Of a stretch of 64,000 bases of DNA, positions 47,774 through 55,504 are shown piece after piece (the stretch's first letter is position 1; every line of letters starts with the position of its first letter). The DNA is from Bacteroidales bacterium. GTDB taxonomy: Bacteria > Bacteroidota > Bacteroidia > Bacteroidales > UBA10428. The position numbers and the translations under genes are program-made. The DNA lies in contig JAFGEO010000072.1 of NCBI GenBank assembly GCA_016931575.1, positions 1-64,000 of the forward strand, read 5' to 3'. The notes below the pieces were generated by a model that did not search any database, had not been told where the DNA came from, and saw only the letters and a program-made list of their open reading frames with translations.

Positions 47774-48652
47774 ATGGAAAAGAACAGTTTTGTGAAATCC
47801 CACGGATTGGGGAATGAGTACATCGTATTTGACAGTGAGAACATCGATTTTACCCTCAGTAAACAGGCCATTATCCGCTTATGCAACATCCATTTCGGAA
47901 TCGGGTCCGACGGTGTGTTGATGAAAGTACCTTCAGATAAGGCAGATTTTGGTTTCCGGGTATACAATCCCGATGGTTCAGAAGCTGAAAAAAGCGGCAA
48001 TGGTCTTCGGATTTTCTGCAAGTTTATCCTTGACTACGGCTATACCGATAAGCGGGAATTTTCTGTTGAAACCCTGACAGATGTAGTTTATGCGAAAATT
48101 GATGAGGTGGAAAACGGGAAAGCCAGGATGATTACTGTGGATATGGGTAAGGCGATTTTTGCCAGCCGGCAGATACCTGTAGACAGTGATGAGCCGGAAT
48201 TTATTGCTCAAAAAATCCAGGCCGGGGACAAGGAATTTGAAGTCAATTGTGTTTCCGTTGGAAATCCTCACTGTGTTGTTATCAAAGATAAACTGGATGA
48301 GGAAGAGATCCGCAAATACGGGCCCCTCCTGGAAAATCATCCCTTGTTCCCCAACCGGATAAACGTGCAGTTTGCACAGCCAATTTCGGACCATGAGGCC
48401 CGAATATTGATCTGGGAGCGAGGCGCTGGCTATACCCTGGCTTCCGGGACTTCTTCCTGTGGTGCCTCAAGTGCCTTGATCAAACGCGGATTAGTCAAGG
48501 GGGATCTTACAGTGTATATGCAGGGAGGTACCTTAAAGATCACTATTGATGAAGACTGGAATATCAGGATGACCGGAGAGGTGCGCCAGGTTGCCGAGGG
48601 GGTACTAAGTCCGGAAATGATCGAAGACCTGGAAAAGCCATTTTTGGGTTAA
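47774..48652 (+). CDS. dapF: diaminopimelate epimerase-like protein with Ser in place of the first catalytic Cys
   Basis: A 292-aa DapF-fold protein, expected to convert LL- to meso-diaminopimelate. Family features: FVKSHGLGNEYIVFD (6-20), FGIGSDGVLM (41-50), YNPDGSEAEKSGNGLRIF (64-81) and WERGAGYTLASGTSSCGASS (214-233). Canonical DapF uses two cysteines as acid and base (CGNG and the later Cys). Here the first is Ser74 (SGNG) and the second is C229. I recall AEKSGNGLR in DapF-like proteins of other phyla. Activity on DAP is supported by the dapL-lysA context but is not certain; a related racemase activity is possible. Confidence 0.82.
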   Translation: MEKNSFVKSHGLGNEYIVFDSENIDFTLSKQAIIRLCNIHFGIGSDGVLMKVPSDKADFGFRVYNPDGSEAEKSGNGLRIFCKFILDYGYTDKREFSVETLTDVVYAKIDEVENGKARMITVDMGKAIFASRQIPVDSDEPEFIAQKIQAGDKEFEVNCVSVGNPHCVVIKDKLDEEEIRKYGPLLENHPLFPNRINVQFAQPISDHEARILIWERGAGYTLASGTSSCGASSALIKRGLVKGDLTVYMQGGTLKITIDEDWNIRMTGEVRQVAEGVLSPEMIEDLEKPFLG

Positions 48653-48687
48653 CTTCGTAACAGATCATTCACCTAAGCATTCACACT

Positions 48688-49812
48688 ATGCGTATTGGTT
48701 TTGATGCAAAACGGGTATTTCTGAACCGGAGCGGGCTGGGGAATTACAGTCGCGACATCATTCGATCCCTGGTGAAGACCTATCCGGAGAATGAATACCT
48801 CCTGTATACTCCCAGGCGCTCCGATGAACTTTGGGATACCGGGCGCGATGGGGGAAGCATTATCAGCCCGCCGGCTTCCTGGGGAAAATTACGACAGGCC
48901 TGGTGGCGAAGCTCAGGGATAAGCCGCCGTCTTCAAAAAGATGGATTAACATTGTTTCACGGATTGAGCAATGAAATACCCAGGCATATTGAACGATCAG
49001 GCATTAAGAGCGTTGTAACCATTCACGATTTGATCTTTCTGCGTTACCCGGAATGGTATGCCCCAATTGACCGTAAAATCTATACAAAGAAATTCCGGCA
49101 TGCGGCAGAGCGTGCTGATCGGGTGATTGCCATAAGCCAGCAGACAAAAGCCGATCTCCTCGAGTTTTTTCATATTCCGGAAGAAAAGATATCGGTAATC
49201 TATCAGGGCTGTTACCAGGGGTTTTATGCTGAGGCCACCTCCGGGGAGAAAGAGGATGCACGCAGAAAATGGGATTTACCTGAGGAGTACCTGCTGTATG
49301 TGGGGACGGTAGAAAAGCGCAAAAACTTAATGAGCCTGCTCAGGGCTATGAATATACATGGTCTGACTATTCCCCTGGTAGTGGTAGGCAGGCCCACATC
49401 CTATATACAGGAGGTTCAGAATTTTATTGACTCATCAGGGATGAAAAACATTCACTTTTTAAAGGAAGTGGCAGTCAGCGATCTTCCTGCGATTTACCAG
49501 TTGGCCAAAATATTTGTTTATCCTTCCGTATTCGAAGGATTTGGGATCCCGGTTTTGGAGGCTCTCTTGTCGGGAATCCCCGTTATTACCTCCAAAGGAG
49601 GTTGCTTCTCAGAGGTAGGGGGTGAGCATTCGATTTATATTGATCCTGCAAATCCGGAGGAGCTGGGATCTGCCTTGAAAGCTCTACTGGAGGATTCAGA
49701 CAGGCAAAAGTTTATGGCGGATGCCGGGAAGGCATATGCAAAACGCTTTGACAACGATACCATTGCAACAGAGCTGATGGAGTTGTATAAAAAATTGCTG
49801 GATGAAAAATGA
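48688..49812 (+). CDS. glycosyltransferase family 4 protein
   Basis: A 374-aa cytoplasmic GT-B glycosyltransferase. N-terminal: GLGNYSRDIIRSLVKTYP (about 17-34). Acceptor-side loop: VTIHDLIFLRYPEWYAP. Donor side: LYVGTVEKRKNLMSLLRAM (about 202-220), VYPSVFEGFGIPVLEALLSG (about 286-305, the EX7E motif) and the end VITSKGGCFSEVGG. Members build polysaccharide, lipopolysaccharide or glycolipids from nucleotide sugars. No other polysaccharide genes are near, so the product is unknown. It overlaps the next gene by 11 bases. Confidence 0.9.
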   Translation: MRIGFDAKRVFLNRSGLGNYSRDIIRSLVKTYPENEYLLYTPRRSDELWDTGRDGGSIISPPASWGKLRQAWWRSSGISRRLQKDGLTLFHGLSNEIPRHIERSGIKSVVTIHDLIFLRYPEWYAPIDRKIYTKKFRHAAERADRVIAISQQTKADLLEFFHIPEEKISVIYQGCYQGFYAEATSGEKEDARRKWDLPEEYLLYVGTVEKRKNLMSLLRAMNIHGLTIPLVVVGRPTSYIQEVQNFIDSSGMKNIHFLKEVAVSDLPAIYQLAKIFVYPSVFEGFGIPVLEALLSGIPVITSKGGCFSEVGGEHSIYIDPANPEELGSALKALLEDSDRQKFMADAGKAYAKRFDNDTIATELMELYKKLLDEK

Positions 49813-50365
49813 CCTGAATAAAGCGGTTGAAGTTCTAAGGGAGGGAGGAGTTATCCTTTACCCCACAGACACTATCTGGGGCATTGGCTGCGATGCCACC
49901 AATGCCAGGGCAGTGGAGCGCCTGTATCAAATCAAACAACGTTCCGATAGAAAATCCATGCTGGTCCTGCTCGACAGCGAGATGCGCTTGCATCAATACC
50001 TGAAGGAAGTACCGGAAGTAGCCTGGGAACTCCTCGAAGTTGCGGATAAGCCCCTGACCATCATTTATCCCGGGGCCAGGAATCTTGCAACAAACCTGAT
50101 TGCTGAAAATGGCAGTATCGGGATACGCCTCCCCAAAGATGATTTTTGTATTCGGCTGATCGGGGCGCTTCGTAAACCCATTGTATCTACCTCCGCCAAT
50201 CTGAGTGGGCAGCCTGCGCCCTCAGTTTTTGCGGAAATCGCTGATGAGATCAAGGAGGCTGTGGACTATGTCGTGCAGTGGAGGCAACATGATTTAAATC
50301 CGGGAGAAGCCTCCTCCATCCTTGAACTGGGATTGGGGGGTCAAATTCGGATATTACGAAAATAG
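49802..50365 (+). CDS. threonylcarbamoyl-AMP synthase (Sua5/YrdC/YciO family)
   Basis: A 187-aa protein of the YrdC fold that makes threonylcarbamoyl-AMP for the t6A37 modification of tRNAs reading ANN codons. Motifs: GGVILYPTDTIWGIGCDATN (about 15-34), IKQRSDRKSMLVLLDS (the KxR-S-K ATP/threonine contacts) and SIGIRLPKD followed by PIVSTSANLSGQPAP (about 132-146). There is no C-terminal Sua5 domain, so it is the short TsaC/YciO form. YciO paralogues lack a demonstrated t6A role, so tsaC is likely but not proven. Confidence 0.88.
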   Translation: MKNDLNKAVEVLREGGVILYPTDTIWGIGCDATNARAVERLYQIKQRSDRKSMLVLLDSEMRLHQYLKEVPEVAWELLEVADKPLTIIYPGARNLATNLIAENGSIGIRLPKDDFCIRLIGALRKPIVSTSANLSGQPAPSVFAEIADEIKEAVDYVVQWRQHDLNPGEASSILELGLGGQIRILRK

Positions 50366-50378
50366 CCTGAGGAGAAGT

Positions 50379-50624
50379 CTAATTTATCAGGCCGGCACTT
50401 TTCATACTGTTAATAATCTCCTCCACAGATTTACTGGAATTTGGAAGGATATCCGGAGGGCACATGCCAACCTTTTCAGCGACCTGATATCTCCGGCAAC
50501 GGTTTCTTCCGGCTTCTCCTGCTTCGCAGTATAATTTCAAATAAGTTTCGGTGAATTCAGTCCCTTTTAATATTCCATTGAAGATGGGGCATTTTGGTGT
50601 TTTCGGGCAGATTTTTGCATCCAT
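50379..50624 (-). CDS. small cysteine-rich protein
   Basis: An 81-aa soluble protein with five cysteines at 6, 12, 33, 43 and 55 (ICPKTPKCPIF, LKLYCEAG, NRCRRYQVAEKVGMCPPD). The pattern CPxxN...YC...CxRYxV...P is one I recall in small uncharacterised bacterial proteins and fits a metal-binding (Fe-S or Zn) fold. It is convergent with the tsaC-like gene, 13 bases apart, and divergent from the starch locus. A TAACTTTA string near 50650 on the minus strand is a weak -7 match. Function unknown. Confidence 0.6.
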   Translation of the reverse strand: MDAKICPKTPKCPIFNGILKGTEFTETYLKLYCEAGEAGRNRCRRYQVAEKVGMCPPDILPNSSKSVEEIINSMKSAGLIN

Positions 50625-50704
50625 TTCACGAGTATTTCTTGGTCATTAAGTAAAGTTAATCTAATTGATATTTTTTTAAAATAAAATATGAACAATGTTA
50701 TTGC

Positions 50705-50728
50705 GCAAACAATTCCGAAATCGTTTGC
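50705..50728. promoter_or_regulatory. GCAAAC-N12-GTTTGC inverted repeat
   Basis: Half-sites at 50705-50710 and 50723-50728. They are the same half-sites as in the compact palindrome at 50932-50941, but widely spaced. This could be a second, weaker LacI-family site or chance. Confidence 0.35.
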
Positions 50729-50931
50729 ATTTGCTTTCAGACAAAGGATTGAGCATTTTTTCTCATCAAAAAATAGTGACCGGTTCATCATTTTCTCTAA
50801 ATCCTGAGCTGTTTCCCTGTTTTTCTGGCTAAGGAGGGAATAAAAGCTTTTATCGAGGCGAAAATTTGAATTGAAAAGAGGAATAATACGGGAGTGATGA
50901 TATTATTTTCATCCAAAATCACATTTTTCCG

Positions 50932-50941
50932 CAAACGTTTG
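50932..50941. promoter_or_regulatory. LacI-family operator-like palindrome upstream of the maltose genes
   Basis: Perfect palindrome CAAACGTTTG with the central CG typical of LacI/GalR operators. It lies 116 bases upstream of the MFS sugar transporter start. A LacI-type maltose regulator is known for such loci in Bacteroidota; no regulator gene is present in this window. Confidence 0.5.
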
Positions 50942-51056
50942 AAATGGGGTTTTGCGGGCTATATACCTCGTTATTTGATAAAATAAGGTTTAGGACTATG
51001 CTGTGGAATTGGTGAACGGATTGTACATTCGATCAAGAAATAATTGAACAGAAAAA

Positions 51057-52409
51057 ATGGTAAAGAATAAACCTACCCTTACAGGCTCACAAATCTGGAG
51101 TATGAGTCTCGGATTCCTGGGCATCCAATTTGGATTTGCATTACAGAATGCCAATGCCAGTTTCATCCTGCAAAAATTTGGTGCCGATATTGAGCACTTA
51201 AGCTGGTTTTGGCTGGCTGCTCCTCTGACCGGTATGATCGTTCAACCCATTATAGGACATTATAGTGACAAAACCTGGGGACGCTTAGGGAGGAGAAGAC
51301 CTTATTTTCTATTTGGGGCCATATTTGCGTCAATCGCTCTGGCTTTAATGCCCAATGCCGGACTATTTGCGCTGGCAATTCCCCCAATGTTTATCGGAGC
51401 TGGATTTTTAATGATCATGGATGCATCAATCAATGTTTCCATGGAGCCATTTCGTGCTCTCGTAGGTGATTTATTACCCTCTGAACAGCGGACATACGGA
51501 TATTCTGTTCAATCGGTTTTAATTGGAATTGGTGCTGTTGTCGGGTCGGGTCTGCCTTATGCAATGGCCAACTGGTTTGGAATTGATTCGACCTCGACCA
51601 AGGCTAGTCCGGTTCCTGACAATGTCATATTTTCATTCTATGTTGGCGCGATAATTCTTATCGTAACCATTCTTTGGACAGTAATCAGAACGAAAGAATA
51701 CTCACCGGAAGAAATGAAATCCTATCAGGAAGAGGAGGAGGTTAAAGAGCCTCATACGGCTGGTTTGGTACAAATATTTAAGGATTTTGGGAATATGCCC
51801 AAAACGATGCGTCAGCTCGGGCTGGTACAGTTTTTCTCATGGTTTGCCTTGTTTTCAATGTGGGTATTTACAACGCCTGCAATTGCAAATCATATATATG
51901 GTCTCCCTGTGGAGGATACCGCCAGTGACCGCTATAATGATGCAGGGGCATGGGTAGGGATATTATTCATGATCTATAATGGAGTAGCGGCCATATATGC
52001 CTTGATTCTGCCGAAGCTTGCCCATCTGACATCCCGAAAAATCGCGCATTCATTCTCACTCGCACTTGGTGGTCTGGGTATGGTTTCGATGTATTTCATG
52101 CATAATCAGTACCTGCTTATTCTATCGATGGTGGGAGTGGGGATTGCTTGGGCAAGTATTCTTGCCATGCCGTATGCTATTCTGGCTGGATCGGTGCCTG
52201 TAAAAAAAATGGGGATCTATATGGGGATCTTCAATTTCTTCATTGTATTTCCTCAGATAATAAATGGGATCTTTGGAGGTCCTATGGTTAAATCATTCTA
52301 CGACTCAAAGGCAATCTATGCTTTGGTGATGGCAGGAATAAGCCTGTTTATCGCAGCGATAGTAATTCATTTTGTAACGGATAAAGATGATGTCAGGAGT
52401 GAACTTTAA
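51057..52409 (+). CDS. MFS sugar transporter (SLC45/maltose type)
   Basis: A 450-aa, 12-helix inner-membrane carrier. It has the MFS loop motif HYSDKTWGRLGRRRPYFLFG (about 65-84) and the family start WSMSLGFLGIQFGFALQNAN (about 14-33), similar to SLC45-like disaccharide transporters. The gene is the first of the maltose/starch locus and overlaps the beta-phosphoglucomutase gene by 23 bases, so both are made together. The predicted cargo is maltose or short maltodextrins, imported by proton symport, for the intracellular phosphorylase encoded next. The cargo is inferred from context. Confidence 0.9.
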   Translation: MVKNKPTLTGSQIWSMSLGFLGIQFGFALQNANASFILQKFGADIEHLSWFWLAAPLTGMIVQPIIGHYSDKTWGRLGRRRPYFLFGAIFASIALALMPNAGLFALAIPPMFIGAGFLMIMDASINVSMEPFRALVGDLLPSEQRTYGYSVQSVLIGIGAVVGSGLPYAMANWFGIDSTSTKASPVPDNVIFSFYVGAIILIVTILWTVIRTKEYSPEEMKSYQEEEEVKEPHTAGLVQIFKDFGNMPKTMRQLGLVQFFSWFALFSMWVFTTPAIANHIYGLPVEDTASDRYNDAGAWVGILFMIYNGVAAIYALILPKLAHLTSRKIAHSFSLALGGLGMVSMYFMHNQYLLILSMVGVGIAWASILAMPYAILAGSVPVKKMGIYMGIFNFFIVFPQIINGIFGGPMVKSFYDSKAIYALVMAGISLFIAAIVIHFVTDKDDVRSEL

Positions 52410-53055
52410 AGCCTGTATTTTCGATCTCGATGGTGTAATTGTTGATACAGCCAGGTATCATTACCTGGCATGGCGCCGGCTGGCCCATGAACTGGGTTTC
52501 GATTTCTCCCTGGAGCAAAACGAACGATTGAAGGGTGTTAGTCGGATGAGGTCATTGGAAATCCTTCTGGAAGTGGGAGGGAAGACTTTATCCCAGACTG
52601 AAATGGAAGTGGCGGCTGCCAGAAAAAATGCATGGTATGTAGATTATATCAGCAGGCTTCAACCAGAGGAAATCCTTCCGGGGGTTGAAAAATTTCTGAA
52701 TGAGCTTAAAGAACAAGGGATAAAAACCGCTATTGGCTCAGCAAGCAAGAATGCCGGATTGATCCTTCGGAGACTGAACCTGATGGATCGATTTGAGACC
52801 ATTGTGGATGGGCATAAAGTCACAAAAGCAAAACCCGATCCGGAAATTTTCCTGACTGCCGCCCGCGAGTTGGGGGTGAAGGTCTCCGAATCCATTGTTT
52901 TTGAAGATGCACAGGCAGGTGTTGAGGCAGCACATAACGGGAAAATGCTTTGTATAGGTGTTGGTGATCCGGATATGCTGGAGCAGGCGGACATCATCAT
53001 CAACGGTTTTGAGCAACTGACGTGGGAACGGGTAAAAACCTGGTTATCACGCTAG
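52387..53055 (+). CDS. pgmB: beta-phosphoglucomutase
   Basis: A 222-aa HAD-superfamily enzyme that interconverts beta-glucose 1-phosphate and glucose 6-phosphate. The nucleophile/acid pair is in IFDLDGVIVDTARYHY (about 11-26), the cap region has NERLKGVSRMRSLEILL (substrate loop), motif II is GSASKNA, and KPDPEIFLTAA with VFEDAQAGVEAA completes the site. There are two adjacent ATGs (52387, 52390). The gene lies between the MFS transporter and the GH65 phosphorylase, which yields exactly this sugar phosphate, so the assignment is strongly supported. Confidence 0.94.
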   Translation: MMSGVNFKACIFDLDGVIVDTARYHYLAWRRLAHELGFDFSLEQNERLKGVSRMRSLEILLEVGGKTLSQTEMEVAAARKNAWYVDYISRLQPEEILPGVEKFLNELKEQGIKTAIGSASKNAGLILRRLNLMDRFETIVDGHKVTKAKPDPEIFLTAARELGVKVSESIVFEDAQAGVEAAHNGKMLCIGVGDPDMLEQADIIINGFEQLTWERVKTWLSR

Positions 53056-53130
53056 CCGATCCGGAGAAGAGAACCTTTGAGACAATCGGCATTGATTAAA
53101 ATCAATAAAAGATAAGACACAGAGTAAACT

Positions 53131-55446
53131 ATGAATAAGTACCTGAAAATAGATCCCTGGTGTATCATTGAAGATACCTTCTCGCGAGAAAACCATCCGG
53201 CTTCCGAAAGTATCTTCAGCTTGGGGAACGGGAGGTTTGGACAGCGGGCTAATTTTGAGGAAAGCTACAGTGGGGAAAGCCTGCAGGGAAATTATATTGC
53301 CGGTGTTTACTATCCTGATAAAACACGGGTAGGATGGTGGAAAAATGGCTACCCGGAATATTTTGCAAAGATCCTCAACGCACCGAACTGGATCGGTATC
53401 GAAATTCAGGTTGGAGGGGAGCTTGTCGACCTGGCAAAAGCAAAGGTTCTGTCATTTCGGCGCACTCTCAACATGAAGGAAGGTATCCTCTACCGCGAAT
53501 ATCATATTGAGCTGGCATCGGGAAAGCAGCTGAAAGCCAATATTACCCGATTTCTGAGCATGAAGGATCCGGAATTGGGTATCATTCGGTATTCATTGGT
53601 TCCTGTGAATTTTTCCGGACGGATCGGGATCATTTCCTCCCTTGATGCAGGGATTAAGAATGCAGATGCCAACTACGATGAGTATTTCTGGGATGAGGTG
53701 GCGAAAAATTTTAAAGATGACTGTGGTTATATCACTTCCAGAACCCGCAAGACAGAATTTGATGTCTGCCTTGGAATTACCACCCGAATCCTGAATGGGG
53801 AAGAGGTTGTTTCCATTTCTCCAACAATTGAGCAGCGTGAAAAATATCTGGCTTTCCATTATACACCTGAAGTTTCGAAAGGCGGAGCCATTACGATTCT
53901 CAAATATGCAGCCGTGCAGTCATCGCTCTACCATAAGAAGGAAGACCTGATGGATCAGGCGGAATTAAGCCTGAAAAAGGCTGCTGAAAAGGGATTTGAA
54001 AACCTTCTCCGTGAGCACAAAGAGCGCTGGGAAGAAAAGTGGAAGACAAGTGACATCCTTATCGAAGGAGATGATGAAGCACAACAGGGAATCCGGTTTA
54101 ATATCTTTCAGTTAAACCAAACCTATACGGGAGACGACGAGCGGCTTAACATTGGTCCAAAAGGTTTTACCGGCGAGAAGTACGGGGGTGTCACCTATTG
54201 GGACACTGAGGCATATTGCCTGCCCTTCTTCTTATGTACTGCACCCTCTTATGTTGCACGAAACCTGGTTTTCTACAGGTATAAACAATTGGGCAAAGCC
54301 ATTGAGAATGGTGAAAAACTCGGGTTTACTGAAGGCGCTGCCCTTTACCCTATGGTTACCATCAATGGAGAGGAATGCCACAACGAGTGGGAAATTACCT
54401 TTGAGGAGATCCACCGGAACGGTGCCATTGCCCATGCCATTTACAATTACGTAAGGCATACCGGAGATAAACGCTACCTGATCGATTACGGATTGGAGGT
54501 GCTGATCGCTATTTCCCGTTTCTGGAGGCAGCGGGTGAACTTCTCGGAATCCAGAAAGAAATGGGTAATGCTGGGAGTTACAGGGCCTAATGAATATGAA
54601 AATAATGTCAATAACAACTGGTATACCAATACTATTGCCAGCTGGACCTTAAGCTATACAATACAGCTTATAGCTGAAATTAAGAATATGGATGAGGAGA
54701 AGTATAAAATCCTTGTATCCAAAGTCAGGTTTAATGAACAGGAAGAAATTCCTGCCTGGGAAGATATCATTGAAAACATGTATTACCCCATTGATAAGGA
54801 AAGCGGGATCTTCCTCCAGCAGGATGGCTACCTGGATAAAGAGCAGATAACTACCGACCAGCTTGATCCTGCTCAACAACCGATAAACCAACACTGGTCG
54901 TGGGATAGAATTTTACGCTCGTGCTTTATTAAACAGGCCGATGTGTTACAGGGGATTTATCTTTTTGAAGACCATTATGATACGGAAACCATCCGCAAGA
55001 ATTTCGAATTTTATGAATCGCGCACCGTTCACGAGTCTTCCCTTTCTCCCTGCGTACACTCCATTCTGGCTGCCCGGCTTTCGGACATGGAGATGGCTTA
55101 CAAGCTTTATTTGAGAACCTCACGCCTCGATCTGGATGATTACAACAATGAGGTTGATGAGGGGCTTCACATCACCAGCATGGCAGGCACCTGGATGTCT
55201 GTTATCGAAGGATTTGCCGGTAAGAGGGTGCGGAATGGCAGGCTTGTGTTGAATCCACAGATCCCGGAACAATGGGAATCCTACTCTTTTAAGATCCTGT
55301 TTCGCGGAAGCCGCTTGAAGGTGAAGGTTACCCCAAAGAATCTTTATCTGGTGAACGAATCGAATATCTCCGCCGCCCTGATAGTACTTGATGAGTCCAT
55401 CCAACTCAACGGACAGGAGGAAAAAGTAATGAAAATGAAAAAATAA
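53131..55446 (+). CDS. GH65 family glycoside phosphorylase, probable maltose phosphorylase
   Basis: A 771-aa cytoplasmic enzyme that phosphorolyses maltose to glucose and beta-glucose 1-phosphate. The N-terminal beta-sandwich starts ESIFSLGNGRFGQRANFEES (about 24-43). The (alpha/alpha)6 barrel has YWDTEAYCLPFFL, the catalytic Glu within GVTGPNEYENNVNNNWYTN (about 480-498) and the phosphate-site loop GLHITSMAGTWM (about 674-685). No signal peptide is present. Trehalose or kojibiose phosphorylase activity cannot be excluded by eye, but the surrounding alpha-amylases and PgmB favour maltose. Confidence 0.92.
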   Translation: MNKYLKIDPWCIIEDTFSRENHPASESIFSLGNGRFGQRANFEESYSGESLQGNYIAGVYYPDKTRVGWWKNGYPEYFAKILNAPNWIGIEIQVGGELVDLAKAKVLSFRRTLNMKEGILYREYHIELASGKQLKANITRFLSMKDPELGIIRYSLVPVNFSGRIGIISSLDAGIKNADANYDEYFWDEVAKNFKDDCGYITSRTRKTEFDVCLGITTRILNGEEVVSISPTIEQREKYLAFHYTPEVSKGGAITILKYAAVQSSLYHKKEDLMDQAELSLKKAAEKGFENLLREHKERWEEKWKTSDILIEGDDEAQQGIRFNIFQLNQTYTGDDERLNIGPKGFTGEKYGGVTYWDTEAYCLPFFLCTAPSYVARNLVFYRYKQLGKAIENGEKLGFTEGAALYPMVTINGEECHNEWEITFEEIHRNGAIAHAIYNYVRHTGDKRYLIDYGLEVLIAISRFWRQRVNFSESRKKWVMLGVTGPNEYENNVNNNWYTNTIASWTLSYTIQLIAEIKNMDEEKYKILVSKVRFNEQEEIPAWEDIIENMYYPIDKESGIFLQQDGYLDKEQITTDQLDPAQQPINQHWSWDRILRSCFIKQADVLQGIYLFEDHYDTETIRKNFEFYESRTVHESSLSPCVHSILAARLSDMEMAYKLYLRTSRLDLDDYNNEVDEGLHITSMAGTWMSVIEGFAGKRVRNGRLVLNPQIPEQWESYSFKILFRGSRLKVKVTPKNLYLVNESNISAALIVLDESIQLNGQEEKVMKMKK

Positions 55447-55504
55447 CCACATAAATCACCCTATGAAAGAAACAAGAATTCTAACTACTAAAAATGATAG
55501 ACAT

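Larger units (their letters stand above)
50625..51056. other. regulatory region before the starch/maltose locus
   Basis: A 432-base A+T-rich region. A 74-codon minus-strand frame (50567-50791) overlaps the Cys-rich gene and has no protein-like features. The notable content is two GCAAAC/GTTTGC inverted repeats, listed separately. No strict TAnnTTTG promoter for the MFS gene was found. Confidence 0.5.

Noticed and set aside
50567-50791. 74-codon minus-strand frame before the starch locus
   Set aside because: It overlaps the better supported Cys-rich gene and has no coherent protein features.
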